This document shows, piece after piece, positions 8,102 to 17,735 of a DNA stretch of 64,000 nt. A program made the position numbers and the translations under genes. This DNA is from Pseudomonas alkylphenolica (GTDB lineage: Bacteria; Pseudomonadota; Gammaproteobacteria; Pseudomonadales; Pseudomonadaceae): assembly GCF_016009175.1 (NCBI RefSeq), contig NZ_JADUCM010000018.1, positions 51,561 to 115,560 of the forward strand. The letters are read 5' to 3'. The notes under the pieces were generated by a model. That model was not told the origin of the DNA and did not search any database. It worked only from the letters and a program-made list of their open reading frames with translations. Positions within the stretch are counted from its first letter, which is position 1, and every line of letters begins with the position of its first letter.

Positions 8102-9604
8102 TCAGGCCTGTGGACGCATGTGCGGGAACAGGATCACATCACGAATCGATGGCGAGTTGGTCAGCAGCATGACCAGACGGTCGATACCAATGCCTTCACC
8201 GGCCGTTGGCGGCATGCCGTACTCCAGGGCGCGAACGAAGTCGGCGTCGTAGTGCATGGCTTCGTCGTCGCCGGCGTCCTTGTCGGCCACCTGGGCCATG
8301 AAACGCTCTGCCTGGTCTTCCGCGTCGTTGAGCTCGGAATAGGCGTTGGCGATTTCACGGCCACCGATGAACAGCTCGAAGCGGTCGGTGACGTTCGGGT
8401 TCTCGTCATTGCGACGTGCCAGCGGCGACACTTCGAACGGGTACTGGGTAATGAAGTGCGGCTGCTCCAGCTTGTGCTCGACCAGCTCTTCGAAAATCAT
8501 CACCTGCAGCTTGCCCAGGCCTTCGAAGCCCAGGACCTTGGCACCGGCTTTCTTGGCGATCGCGCGGGCCTTGTCGATGTCGTTGAGGTCATCGGCAGTC
8601 AGATCGGGGTTGTACTTGAGGATCGAGTCGAACACCGACAGGCGTACGAACGGCTCGCCGAAGTGGAACACCTTGTCACCGTACGGCACGTCGGTGCTGC
8701 CCAGCACCAGCTGCGCCAGTTCACGGAACAGCTCTTCGGTGAGGTCCATGTTGTCTTCGTAGTCAGCGTAGGCCTGGTAGAACTCGAGCATGGTGAACTC
8801 GGGGTTGTGCCGGGTCGAAACGCCTTCGTTACGGAAGTTGCGGTTGATCTCGAAGACCTTTTCAAAACCACCTACCACCAGACGCTTGAGGTACAGCTCC
8901 GGCGCGATACGCAGGAACATGGCCATGTCCAGGGCATTGTGGTGGGTTTCAAACGGCTTGGCTGCTGCGCCACCGGGGATGGTCTGCAGCATCGGCGTTT
9001 CCACTTCAAGGAAGTCGCGCTTGATGAGGAAATTGCGGATGTGGTTGATGACCTGCGAGCGGACGCGGAAGGTATCGCGAACTTCTTCGTTGACCATCAG
9101 GTCGACGTAGCGCTGGCGATAGCGCTGCTCGGTGTCGGTCAGACCGTGGTGTTTGTCCGGCAGCGGGCGCAGCGACTTGGTCAGCAGGCGCACGTTGGTC
9201 ATTTCGACGTACAGGTCGCCCTTGCCGGAACGGGCCAGGGTGCCTTCGGCGGCGATGATGTCGCCCAGGTCCCAGGTTTTCACGGCGGCCAGGGTTTCTT
9301 CCGGCAGGGTCTTGCGGTTGACGTAGACCTGGATACGCCCGGTCATGTCCTGGATCACCATGAACGAGCCACGGTTGAGCATGATGCGCCCGGCAACCTT
9401 GACCGGAATCGCTGCAGCTTCCAGCTCTTCCTTGGTCTTGTCGACATACTTTTTCTGCAGGTCGTTGCAGTAGCTGTCACGGCGGAAGTCGTTGGGGAAG
9501 GCATTACCCTTGGCGCGCTCGGCAGCAAGCTTTTCCTTGCGCAGCGCGATCAGGGTGTTTTCTTCCTGTTGCAGGTCTTGCGGGTCGAGTTTGAGGTCGC
9601 TCAT
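8102..9604 (-). CDS. lysS: Lysyl-tRNA synthetase, class II, 500 aa
   Basis: Charges tRNA-Lys with lysine. The protein has an N-terminal OB-fold anticodon-binding domain (about 60-150) and a class II catalytic domain. Motif 2 is seen as FRNEGVSTRHNPEFTMLEFY, and motif 3 as GIGIDRLVMLL near the C terminus. Length is typical of the bacterial enzyme. It follows prfB by 71 bases on the same strand, the same pairing as in E. coli, so the two are probably one operon. A strong terminator follows. Confidence 0.97.
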   Translation of the reverse strand: MSDLKLDPQDLQQEENTLIALRKEKLAAERAKGNAFPNDFRRDSYCNDLQKKYVDKTKEELEAAAIPVKVAGRIMLNRGSFMVIQDMTGRIQVYVNRKTLPEETLAAVKTWDLGDIIAAEGTLARSGKGDLYVEMTNVRLLTKSLRPLPDKHHGLTDTEQRYRQRYVDLMVNEEVRDTFRVRSQVINHIRNFLIKRDFLEVETPMLQTIPGGAAAKPFETHHNALDMAMFLRIAPELYLKRLVVGGFEKVFEINRNFRNEGVSTRHNPEFTMLEFYQAYADYEDNMDLTEELFRELAQLVLGSTDVPYGDKVFHFGEPFVRLSVFDSILKYNPDLTADDLNDIDKARAIAKKAGAKVLGFEGLGKLQVMIFEELVEHKLEQPHFITQYPFEVSPLARRNDENPNVTDRFELFIGGREIANAYSELNDAEDQAERFMAQVADKDAGDDEAMHYDADFVRALEYGMPPTAGEGIGIDRLVMLLTNSPSIRDVILFPHMRPQA

Positions 9605-9675
9605 GTCGTTACACTTTCCATCTGGGGTTCATTGCCCCCGCCCGCAGGCGAGGGTCTTATAGCGGGTCGGGAAAC

Positions 9676-10771
9676 TTACAGCCCCTGCTTGAGGCTGGCT
9701 TCCAGGTACTCGTCGAGGTCGCCGTCGAGCACCTTGTTGCAGTCGCTGCGTTCAACGCCGGTACGCAGGTCCTTGATGCGCGAGTCATCAAGCACGTAGG
9801 ACCGGATCTGGTGGCCCCAGCCGATGTCCGACTTGCTGTCTTCCAGTGCCTGGGAGGCGGCGTTGCGTTTTTGCATTTCCAGCTCGTACAACTTGGCCCG
9901 CAGCATTTTCATGGCGGTGTCCTTGTTCGCGTGCTGGGAGCGTTCGTTCTGGCACGCCACCACGGTGTTGGTCGGCACGTGGGTGATACGTACGGCCGAG
10001 TCGGTGGTGTTTACGTGCTGACCGCCCGCGCCCGAGGAGCGGTAGGTATCGATGCGCAGGTCCGATGGGTTGATGTCGATCTCGACCTTGTCGTCGATCT
10101 CGGGGGACACGAACACCGCCGAGAACGAGGTGTGGCGACGGGCGCCGGAGTCGAACGGGCTCTTGCGTACCAGGCGGTGCACGCCGATTTCGGTGCGCAG
10201 CCAGCCGAAGGCGTATTCGCCCTTGATGTGCACGGTGGCGCCCTTGATGCCGGCAACCTCACCTTCGGAAAGCTCGATGATGGTGGCGTCGAAGCCACGC
10301 TTGTCGGCCCAGCGCAGGTACATGCGCAGCAGGATGTTGGCCCAGTCCTGGGCCTCGGTGCCGCCGGAGCCGGCCTGGATGTCCAGGTAGGCGTTGTTCA
10401 TGTCCATCTCACCGCTGAACATGCGGCGGAACTCGAGCAGTGCCAGGGCCTCTTCCAGGCCTTCCAGCTCGGTCACGACGTCGGCTACGGCGCCTTCATC
10501 GTTTTCGCCGACGGCCATGTCGAGCAGGTCCTGGCAGTCGGCCAGGCCACCGGCCAGCTTGTCCAGGGTCTCGACGACCTGCGCCAGCATGGCGCGCTCG
10601 CGGCCGAGTGCCTGGGCGTATTCAGGCTTGTTCCAGACGTTCGGGTCTTCGAGTTCGCGGTTGACTTCGATCAGGCGGTCATGCTTTTGATCGTAGTCAA
10701 AGATACCCCCGAATGGACTCGGAGCGCTCGGTCAGGTCCTTGATGGTGTTCAGGATCGGTTGGATTTCCAT
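9676..10771 (-). CDS. prfB: Peptide chain release factor 2 with programmed +1 frameshift, 364 aa
   Basis: Recognises UGA and UAA stop codons and triggers peptide release. Reading from the ATG at 10771, MEIQPILNTIKDLTERSESI... reaches an in-frame TGA at codon 25 (10697-10699). A +1 shift there joins a frame open to 9676, giving 364 residues, the normal RF2 length. The anticodon-like tripeptide SPF (in VRKSPFDSG) and the catalytic GGQ (in GAGGQHVNT) are intact. Plain ORF callers give only a shortened product starting near 10590. The in-frame stop is the known autoregulatory device: scarce RF2 leads to frameshifting and more RF2. Confidence 0.97.
10697..10711 (-). promoter_or_regulatory. prfB: Programmed +1 ribosomal frameshift site of prfB
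   Basis: The minus strand reads CGGGGGTATCTTTGAC: an internal Shine-Dalgarno-like GGGGG, a three-base spacer TAT, the slippery CTT, the in-frame stop TGA and the C that weakens termination. This matches the well-studied RF2 site (AGGGGGTATCTTTGAC in E. coli) except for the first base. Confidence 0.96.
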
Positions 10772-10812
10772 GGGCGGGCAACTCTCGTGCGTAATCGGTA
10801 GAAAAGCGGGAG

Positions 10813-10818
10813 AGTATA
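10813..10818 (-). promoter_or_regulatory. Candidate -10 box for prfB-lysS
   Basis: TATACT occurs on the minus strand about 42 bases upstream of the prfB start. No convincing -35 element was seen at 16-18 bases; TTGGCG lies at 19. Treat as a candidate only. Confidence 0.3.
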
Positions 10819-10919
10819 GCTGAGTTACACGCGCAAGCGCCAAGCCGCAAGCGACAAGAGGCCAGAGAAATACCGGCCGGCCGTGCCGTTACCTTGCCGC
10901 TTTTAACCTACAGCTGCCG

Positions 10920-11924
10920 TCAATTCACCCCGACCTGATTGCGCCCGTTGTTCTTGGCCTGGTACAGGCCCTTGTCCGCCGCCGAGATCAGTGACCGGCA
11001 ATGGCTGCCGATGCTCGGTGTCTGGGTTGCCAGGCCAATGCTCACGGTCAGACGGGCATTGGCCTGCGGCATGTTGTGGGCAATGTTCATCGCCTCGACG
11101 CTCTGGCGCAGTTTTTCCGCGACCAGCCGCGCCCCGCCCGGTGAGGTGTTGGGCAACACCAGGACGAACTCTTCGCCACCATAGCGCGCCGGCAGGTCGC
11201 TTGGCCGGGAACACGAGCCACGGATGGTCTCGGCCACTTTGCGCAGGGCTTCGTCGCCGGCCAGGTGGCCGAAGGTATCGTTGTAGGCCTTGAAGTAGTC
11301 GACGTCGATCATCAGCAATGACAGCTGGGTCTGCTCGCGCATCGCCCGACGCCATTCCAGCTCCAGGTACTCATCGAAATGCCGACGGTTCGACAAGCCG
11401 GTTAGGCCGTCGGAGTTCATCAGGCGCTGCAGCACCAGGTTGGTATCGAGCAACTGCTGCTGGCTGACACGCAGGGCCCGGTAGGCCTCGTCACGCTGCA
11501 GCAGGGTCAGGTAGGAGCGCGAGTGATAGCGAATGCGCGCCACCAGCTCGATGTTGTCCGGCAGTTTGACCAGGTAGTCGTTGGCACCGGCGGCAAAGGC
11601 CGCGCTTTTTACCAGCGGGTCTTCCTTGGTCGACAGGACGATGATCGGGATGTCCTGGGTTGCCGGGTTGCTGCGGTAGGCGCGCACCAGGGTCAGGCCG
11701 TCGAGCCCGGGCATGATCAGGTCCTGGAGAATGACCGTCGGCTTGATCCGGATCGCCTGGGCCACCGCCTGGTGCGGGTCGGCACAAAAGTGGAAGTCGA
11801 TGTTCTCTTCATGCGCCAGGCCACGACGCACCGCTTCGCCGATCATGGCCTGATCGTCGACGAGCAGGACCATTGCCGAGTTTTCGTTCGCGGCCGGGAA
11901 ACCCTCGAGCGGTAATTCATTCAT
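10920..11924 (-). CDS. wspR: Diguanylate cyclase response regulator WspR, 334 aa
   Basis: Output of the Wsp system: phosphorylation by WspE activates cyclic-di-GMP synthesis, which favours biofilm. A receiver domain (about 17-135, phospho-acceptor Asp68 in LQDLIMPGLDG) is followed by a helical linker and a GGDEF domain (about 165-330). The active-site motif is GGEEF (249-253), and the inhibitory I-site RPSD (240-243) sits five residues before it, so the enzyme looks active and feedback-inhibited. It is the last gene of the wsp operon, 51 bases after wspF. No convincing terminator was found between it and prfB. Confidence 0.95.
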   Translation of the reverse strand: MNELPLEGFPAANENSAMVLLVDDQAMIGEAVRRGLAHEENIDFHFCADPHQAVAQAIRIKPTVILQDLIMPGLDGLTLVRAYRSNPATQDIPIIVLSTKEDPLVKSAAFAAGANDYLVKLPDNIELVARIRYHSRSYLTLLQRDEAYRALRVSQQQLLDTNLVLQRLMNSDGLTGLSNRRHFDEYLELEWRRAMREQTQLSLLMIDVDYFKAYNDTFGHLAGDEALRKVAETIRGSCSRPSDLPARYGGEEFVLVLPNTSPGGARLVAEKLRQSVEAMNIAHNMPQANARLTVSIGLATQTPSIGSHCRSLISAADKGLYQAKNNGRNQVGVN

Positions 11925-11975
11925 GCGCTGTCACCTGGTCACTACCGGCAGACCGGCGTGCCACAATACATATCG

Positions 11976-12989
11976 TCATTTAGGAAAAATTTCCATCAAT
12001 CGTGCAGCAATGCGCTCCAGAGGGCGAATTTCCATTGCTGCATCTATTGCGGCCGCAGCCTTGGGCATGCCGTATACGGCACTGCTGTGTTGGTCCTGAG
12101 CGATGGTCAGGAAGCGCTGCTGGCGCATCAATTTAAGGCCCTGGGCACCATCGCGCCCCATCCCGGTCAGCAGGACGCCAACCGCGTCGCCACGCCAGTA
12201 ACGGGCCACACTCTCAAAAAACACATCGATCGAAGGCCGGTAGATCTCGTTTACCGGCTCCGCGGTGTACGCCAGGCTGCCATTATCGAGCAAGCGTATG
12301 TGGTGATTGGTCCCTGCCAGCAGCACTTGCCCGGGTTGCGGCGGCTCACCTTCGCGGGCCAGCCGTACTGCCAGGCCCGAGGCACTGCTGAGCCATTCGG
12401 CCATGCCGGCGGCAAAGACCTGGTCAACATGCTGGACCAGCACAATGGCGGCAGGAAAGTCACGCGGTAACCCCTTGAGCAAAACCTCCAGGGCCGCCGG
12501 CCCTCCCGCCGACGATCCAATGGCCACCAGCGCCTGGCGCTGCGCAGCCTCACGCAACGGTGTAGCCAGGGGCCGCGGGGTATTGGTGCGCTGCTGGCCG
12601 ACCAACCAGCCGATGTTAAGGATCTTGCGCAGTAGCGGTGCTGCGGCCTGCCGGGGGTCGCCGGCGCCCAGGGCGGGGGTGTCGACCACATCCAGCGCGC
12701 CGTAACCCATGGCTTCGAACACACGGTGGACATTCTGCTGACGGTCGACCGTGACGATCACGATCGGACAGGGTGACTCGGTCATGATGCGCCGGGTCGC
12801 CTCGACCCCGTCCATGACCGGCATGATCAGGTCCATCAGAACCAGGTCCGGGGTCTGCTCGGCGCACAGGCGCACGGCTTCGGCGCCGTTACTGGCAACC
12901 CACACCACCTGGTGCGCAGGCTCGAACGCCAACGCCCGGCGCAAGGCCTCAACCGCCATGGGCATGTCGTTGACGATAGCGATCTTCAT
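11976..12989 (-). CDS. wspF: WspF, CheB-type methylesterase, 337 aa
   Basis: Removes methyl groups from the receptor WspA and so resets the pathway; loss of WspF in other Pseudomonas gives constitutive WspR activity and wrinkly colonies. A receiver domain (acceptor Asp53 in LMDLIMPVMDG) is joined to a CheB catalytic domain with the Ser motif AIGSSAGGPAAL, His in VQHVDQ and Asp in GMGRDGAQG. The start overlaps the wspE stop by four bases (ATGA), so translation is coupled. All catalytic elements are present, so the gene looks functional. Confidence 0.95.
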   Translation of the reverse strand: MKIAIVNDMPMAVEALRRALAFEPAHQVVWVASNGAEAVRLCAEQTPDLVLMDLIMPVMDGVEATRRIMTESPCPIVIVTVDRQQNVHRVFEAMGYGALDVVDTPALGAGDPRQAAAPLLRKILNIGWLVGQQRTNTPRPLATPLREAAQRQALVAIGSSAGGPAALEVLLKGLPRDFPAAIVLVQHVDQVFAAGMAEWLSSASGLAVRLAREGEPPQPGQVLLAGTNHHIRLLDNGSLAYTAEPVNEIYRPSIDVFFESVARYWRGDAVGVLLTGMGRDGAQGLKLMRQQRFLTIAQDQHSSAVYGMPKAAAAIDAAMEIRPLERIAARLMEIFPK

Positions 12990-15277
12990 CCCTGGGCTCC
13001 CCCGATCAGCTCGACCACGGCATCAAGCAAGGCGTCATCATGAAAACTGGCTTTTGCCAAATAGTAGTCGGCTCCGGCGTCCAGTCCACGACGGCGATCC
13101 TCTTCACGGTCCTTGTAAGAGACCACCATGACCGGCAGCGACTGCAAGCGGCTGTCGCGACGCAACAAGGTGACCAGTTCGATACCATCCATGCGCGGCA
13201 TGTCGATGTCCGTGATGAGCAGGTCGAAATCCTCGCTGCGCAAGGCATTCCAGCCATCCATGCCATCAACCGCGACCGCCACCTCATAACCACGGTTGCT
13301 GAGCAGCTTGCGCTGCAACTCACGCACGGTGAGCGAGTCATCCACCACCAGAACACGCTTACGCGCCGCCTCACGTGCTGCCGACTGGCCGCGTTCGATG
13401 CGCTCCAGGCGCCCGGTGCTCAATAGCTTATCGACCGAGCGCAGCAAGTCTTCAACATCGATGATCAGTACAACGCTGCCATCATCGAGCAACGCACCGG
13501 ACGAAATGTCCTGAACCTTGCCCAGTCGCGCATCGAGCGGCATGACGACAAGCACACGTTCACCGATCAGGCGTTCAACTGCCACACCATACAAGGTCTC
13601 GCGCTCGCGGATGACCACCACCTTGATGGTCTGGCCGTCGGCCTGGCTCGGCGGGCGATTGAGCAACTGACTGGCAGCGACCAGGCCGATGTGCCGGCCG
13701 TCGTGCCAAAAATGCTGGCGCCCCTCGATCTGGACGATGGCCTCGGCGGGCAGCTCCAGCGTGCGTTCGATATGCGCCAGAGGGAAGGCATAGGCCTCCT
13801 CCCCGACCTCAACCACCAGGCTGCGCACCACCGACAGCGTCAACGGCACCTCCAGGTGGAAGCAACTGCCCTGTTCGCCGGTATGGGTCATCACGATCGC
13901 GCCGCGCAGCTGGCGGACCATATGCTGCACCGCGTCCAGCCCGACACCGCGCCCGGACACTTCGGTAACCTCGTCACGCAAGCTGAACCCCGGCAGGAAG
14001 AGGAAGGTCAGCAGCTCCGCCTCGCTCATCTGCGCCACGGTTTCAGCAGGCGACAATTGACGGTCGACAATGCTCCGGCGCAAACGCTGTAAATCGACAC
14101 CACCGCCGTCATCACTGATTTCAAGCACCAGCAGGCCGGCCTGATGAGAGGCGCGCAAGCGCACCTGGCCTTCCAGCGGTTTACCCGCCAGCAGCCGGCG
14201 CTCAGGCAACTCGATACCGTGATCGACCGCGTTGCGCAGCAAGTGGGTCAACGGCGCTTCAAGTTTTTCCAGGACGTCGCGATCAACCTGGGTCTTCTCA
14301 CCCTCGATGTCCAGCCGCACCTGTTTGCCCAATGAGCGCCCCAGGTCACGGACCATACGGCTTTGCCCGGTCAGCACGTCGGCAAAGGGGCGCATGCGGC
14401 ACGCCAGGGCGGTGTCATACAGCAACTGGGCGCGCTGGCTGGCTTGCCAGCCGAACTCATCAAGGTCGGCGGCCTGTTGCAGGAGGATCTGCTGGGTCTG
14501 CCCCAGCAACTGCTGGGCCTGGGCCAGCGCCTCCTGCACTTCGGCGCTCTGGCCACTGGCCTCGAGCTGGGTTTTCAACCCGTCCAGGGCACGGATGCTT
14601 TGGCTGTGCATGCGCTTGAGGCGCTGCAACGTAGCCAGGTACGGCTTGAGCCGCTGGGTTTCAACCAGGGATTTGCTCGACAGGTCGAGCAGGCTGTTCA
14701 GGCGCTCGGCCGTAACCCGCAAGACCCGCTCGCCACCTTCACCGCTACGCTTGCCTTTGCGTGGCGCGGTAGGTTCGGGCTCGGTATCAAGATGAGCAGC
14801 TTCGACCACGGCCTCTTCCACAAGCGGCATTGCCTGCGGTACCGGCATGGCGAGCGGCGCAGCAGGCGCCGCAATAGTCGCAGTAGCAGTCGGGTCCAGC
14901 AATGTGGCCATTTGCAGCAAAAAAGCCTGTACCGCAGGTTCAAGGGTGTCATCACCCGGCGTGGCAATGCGCATGAGCAGGTCGGTGCCTTGCAGCAAGG
15001 CATCGATGTGTTCTGCACTCAAACGCAGACGGCCTTCCTGGGCACCGACCAGGCAATCTTCCATTACGTGGGCAACACTGACCCCGGCATCCACTCCGAC
15101 GATACGTGCCGCCCCTTTCAGGGAGTGCGCCGCACGCATGCAGGCTTCGAGCTGGTCGGCCTGTGTCGGGTTACGCTCGAGGGCCAACAGGCCGGCACTG
15201 AGCACCTGGGTCTGGGCATCGGCCTCCAGGCTGAACAGCTCGAGCAACGAAGCGTCGCGCATTTGCTCTGGGGTCAT
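12986..15277 (-). CDS. wspE: WspE, CheA-type hybrid histidine kinase, 763 aa
   Basis: Central kinase of the Wsp complex; phosphorylates WspR and WspF. Domains in order: N-terminal HPt with His51 in AHSLKGAAR, dimerisation segment, HATPase (N-box HLLRNAVDHGIELPERR), a CheW-like regulatory domain (about 490-620) and a C-terminal receiver with Asp in LLITDIDMPRMDG. This HPt-HATPase-CheW-REC order is the WspE form of CheA. It overlaps wspD upstream and wspF downstream by four bases each, giving tight coupling inside the operon. Confidence 0.95.
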   Translation of the reverse strand: MTPEQMRDASLLELFSLEADAQTQVLSAGLLALERNPTQADQLEACMRAAHSLKGAARIVGVDAGVSVAHVMEDCLVGAQEGRLRLSAEHIDALLQGTDLLMRIATPGDDTLEPAVQAFLLQMATLLDPTATATIAAPAAPLAMPVPQAMPLVEEAVVEAAHLDTEPEPTAPRKGKRSGEGGERVLRVTAERLNSLLDLSSKSLVETQRLKPYLATLQRLKRMHSQSIRALDGLKTQLEASGQSAEVQEALAQAQQLLGQTQQILLQQAADLDEFGWQASQRAQLLYDTALACRMRPFADVLTGQSRMVRDLGRSLGKQVRLDIEGEKTQVDRDVLEKLEAPLTHLLRNAVDHGIELPERRLLAGKPLEGQVRLRASHQAGLLVLEISDDGGGVDLQRLRRSIVDRQLSPAETVAQMSEAELLTFLFLPGFSLRDEVTEVSGRGVGLDAVQHMVRQLRGAIVMTHTGEQGSCFHLEVPLTLSVVRSLVVEVGEEAYAFPLAHIERTLELPAEAIVQIEGRQHFWHDGRHIGLVAASQLLNRPPSQADGQTIKVVVIRERETLYGVAVERLIGERVLVVMPLDARLGKVQDISSGALLDDGSVVLIIDVEDLLRSVDKLLSTGRLERIERGQSAAREAARKRVLVVDDSLTVRELQRKLLSNRGYEVAVAVDGMDGWNALRSEDFDLLITDIDMPRMDGIELVTLLRRDSRLQSLPVMVVSYKDREEDRRRGLDAGADYYLAKASFHDDALLDAVVELIGGAQG

Positions 15278-15936
15278 GTCAGGCTCCGGTTCACGGCAGA
15301 CAGCACTTGTTGTTCATCCAGCACACGCACACTGCGTCCGCGCCACTGCAGCACCGCCGCAGTAAAGCGGGCCTCGCCCTGTTCGTGCTCCAGGCGCTCG
15401 GGATCCAGGCCATGGATGCCGTCTACTTCATCAACCCGGACCACCACCGCACCACCGGTGGCGGCAATAATCAACATGCGCGGCATGACCCGGCTGGAGG
15501 CGCTGGCCGAGGCGAGCACACCCAGGCCTAACAGCTCTGCCAGCGACAGGCACGGCACCAGCGCCCCACGCACATTGGCTACCCCTTGCAGTACCCGCGA
15601 GCGTTGGTGGGGTAGCGAATGCACCGGCTGCAACGGCGCGACTTCGACCAGGCAAGCGGTAGGCAGGGCCAGCCATTCTTCGCCCAGGCGGAACAGCAAC
15701 ATCGAGCGGCCACTCCCCTCCTCTTGCACCTGAACCTGTGCATGGCTGTCCTGAGACAGCGAGTAACGGTCCAGCAGTCGCGTTGCCGCACTGGCGTAGG
15801 TGGCACAGTTGCGGCAGTGAATATGCTCGACCAGCAAGGGGCAGCTTTTATCGCCGCGCACACCAATACGGTTCCAGCAGTCATCAATGGCAGCGGCATC
15901 CGTTGCAACAACCTGCACCTGGTTATCTCCAATCAT
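15274..15936 (-). CDS. wspD: WspD, CheW-like coupling protein, 220 aa
   Basis: Scaffold that links the receptor WspA to the kinase WspE. A CheW domain is recognisable at about residues 75-215 (LLFRLGEEWLALPTACLVEV and VANVRGALVPCLSLAELLGL). The first 60 or so residues are an extra segment with three cysteines (CPLLVEHIHCRNCATY), not usual in CheW and possibly a metal or structural site. It overlaps wspC and wspE by four bases each. The operon contains a second CheW-like gene, wspB. Confidence 0.93.
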   Translation of the reverse strand: MIGDNQVQVVATDAAAIDDCWNRIGVRGDKSCPLLVEHIHCRNCATYASAATRLLDRYSLSQDSHAQVQVQEEGSGRSMLLFRLGEEWLALPTACLVEVAPLQPVHSLPHQRSRVLQGVANVRGALVPCLSLAELLGLGVLASASASSRVMPRMLIIAATGGAVVVRVDEVDGIHGLDPERLEHEQGEARFTAAVLQWRGRSVRVLDEQQVLSAVNRSLT

Positions 15937-17195
15937 TGTTCAGGCTCCCGGTCGAGCCGGCGTGCGGCGCGCTCCTGCAGACGGCGAGCACCTGCGCTGT
16001 CGCCCCGTGACTCAAGCAGTGCAGCCAGATGAACCAGGGCCTCGGGATGCTGAGGTTCAAGGTAGAGCGCCTTGCGGTAATGGCCCAGTGCCGCGTCGGC
16101 CTCGCCTGCCGTATCACTGAGCAGGCCCAGCCAATAGAACACCTGGGCATGCGGCGGATAGTGCTGCAAATAACGCGCGCAGGCCGCCTGAGCCTCGACG
16201 CTGCTGCCGGCGTTGGCCAGGCGCGCTATCTGTGCCAGCAACTCGGCGCTGTTGTCTGACGCCAGCACCCGGGCCGCCACAGGCGGCGTGATCGCCGTGC
16301 GTTTGCGCGCAGGCACAGGCAACGGTCGCGCCACGTTGGGCGCCGACGCCATGATTGGCACGACGTTCAGCGGTTTGGGCTCGATCACAGGCGCCGGCTC
16401 GGCCTGATGCACAAAAGCAAAGGACTGCGAGATGCCCAGCGGTCGCATGCCCAGGCGCGCCAGCAGGCTGCCTTCGGCAGGCCCGATAAACAGCACACCC
16501 TGAGCGTGGATCAGGCTTTTGAGCACCTCAAAGACCCGTTGCTGGGTGGGCACATCGAAATAGATCAGCAAGTTGCGGCAAAAGACAAAATCATAACTGC
16601 CTTCGCGCGACTTGAGTGCCGGGTCCAGCACGTTGCCCACCTGCAAATCGACCTGCTGGCGCACCCGCTCATGCAGACGATGGCCTTCATCGGTTTCATC
16701 GAAGTGCCGTTGACGGAAATCCAGGTGCGCCCCGCGAAAGGCGTTGCGGCCATACAACCCTTGCTCGGCACGCTGGACCGAAAACGGGCTGATGTCCATG
16801 CCGTCGATCCGGAACGAATGCCCGGCGATGCCTGCGTCGAGCAGGGCCATGGCAATGGAATATGGCTCCTCGCCAGTGGAGCACGGCAGGCTGAGGATAC
16901 GCAGTGGCCGGAGTCCGCCAAGTTCTGCCAGGCGTTTGCGGGCAAGATCGGCCAGCGCCGTGAACGACTCCGGATAACGGAAAAACCAGGTTTCCGGAAC
17001 AATCACGGCCTCAATCAGTGCCTGCTGCTCTTCGTTCGACTGCTGCAACCGCAGCCAGTAGTCGTCGAGGTCAACGGCGTTCACGGCGGCACAGCGTTGG
17101 CGCAGGGCCCGCTCGACCATCGGTGCGCCCACCGAGGCAACGTCCAGGCCGATACGCTGTTGCAAGAAGCTGAAAAAACGCTGTTCTTTACTCAT
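15933..17195 (-). CDS. wspC: WspC, CheR-type methyltransferase with TPR tail, 420 aa
   Basis: Methylates the receptor WspA using S-adenosylmethionine. The N-terminal CheR domain (about 1-270) shows VPETWFFRYPESF, the SAM-binding LRILSLPCSTGEEPYSIAM and FVFCRNLLIYFD. The C-terminal part (about 320-410) has TPR-like repeats (VFYWLGLLSDTAGEADAALG, then HYRKALYLEPQHPEAL), the extra module that distinguishes WspC from plain CheR. It overlaps wspB and wspD by four bases each. Confidence 0.95.
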   Translation of the reverse strand: MSKEQRFFSFLQQRIGLDVASVGAPMVERALRQRCAAVNAVDLDDYWLRLQQSNEEQQALIEAVIVPETWFFRYPESFTALADLARKRLAELGGLRPLRILSLPCSTGEEPYSIAMALLDAGIAGHSFRIDGMDISPFSVQRAEQGLYGRNAFRGAHLDFRQRHFDETDEGHRLHERVRQQVDLQVGNVLDPALKSREGSYDFVFCRNLLIYFDVPTQQRVFEVLKSLIHAQGVLFIGPAEGSLLARLGMRPLGISQSFAFVHQAEPAPVIEPKPLNVVPIMASAPNVARPLPVPARKRTAITPPVAARVLASDNSAELLAQIARLANAGSSVEAQAACARYLQHYPPHAQVFYWLGLLSDTAGEADAALGHYRKALYLEPQHPEALVHLAALLESRGDSAGARRLQERAARRLDREPEQ

Positions 17196-17728
17196 GGCGA
17201 CTCCCGCTGTTCACCTGCCTGCGGATCCGGCAAGGGGTACAGCAGCGCGCGCACAGAATCGCTGAGCAAGTCCTGCACGCCGATGCGTTGCACGAGCCCG
17301 TGCGCATCCTCGCGCACCGGGCCCAGGTAAGGCGCTTGCTGGTTATCCAGGCCGTAAGGCTGGAACTCCTCCGGCAGGCAACGCAAGGTGTCGGTCGCCT
17401 GCTCAAGAATCAGCCCCAGCAACAACTCCGGGCGCAGCGGGTCGGCCCGATAGTGCACCAGCACCAGACGCGTACTGGTGCGCACCGGTGCCGGCATGCC
17501 AAAACTCAAGGCACCTACGTCAATCACCGGCACCAGCGCGCCGCGATGGGCCAGCACACCGGCCACCCAGTCAGGGGCATGAGCAATGGGCTTGAGTGGC
17601 AGGCGTGGCAATACTTCGACCACTTCATGAGCATCAAGGGCGAAGCGGTGCTCAGCGATCCTGAACAACAGGTACAAGGTCCCGTGAGCAGTCGCGTTCT
17701 GGCCACGGCGAAGCGGAAAGTCGGTCAT
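17192..17728 (-). CDS. wspB: WspB, CheW-like coupling protein, 178 aa
   Basis: Second adaptor of the Wsp complex. A CheW domain covers nearly the whole protein (LYLLFRIAEHRFALDAHEVV and VAGVLAHRGALVPVIDVGAL). The start MTDFPLRRG at 17728 is chosen because it lies seven bases after the wspA stop; the longer frame would run into wspA. No clear Shine-Dalgarno is visible, which fits translational coupling to wspA. Its stop overlaps the wspC start (ATGA). Confidence 0.93.
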   Translation of the reverse strand: MTDFPLRRGQNATAHGTLYLLFRIAEHRFALDAHEVVEVLPRLPLKPIAHAPDWVAGVLAHRGALVPVIDVGALSFGMPAPVRTSTRLVLVHYRADPLRPELLLGLILEQATDTLRCLPEEFQPYGLDNQQAPYLGPVREDAHGLVQRIGVQDLLSDSVRALLYPLPDPQAGEQRESP

Positions 17729-17735
17729 CGGCGCG

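Noticed and set aside
8000..9799. A 599-codon plus-strand frame over lysS
   Set aside because: Antisense shadow; lysS motifs are intact on the minus strand.
9676..10771. prfB as a frameshifted pseudogene
   Set aside because: The in-frame TGA lies in the known RF2 programmed frameshift context and the rest is intact.
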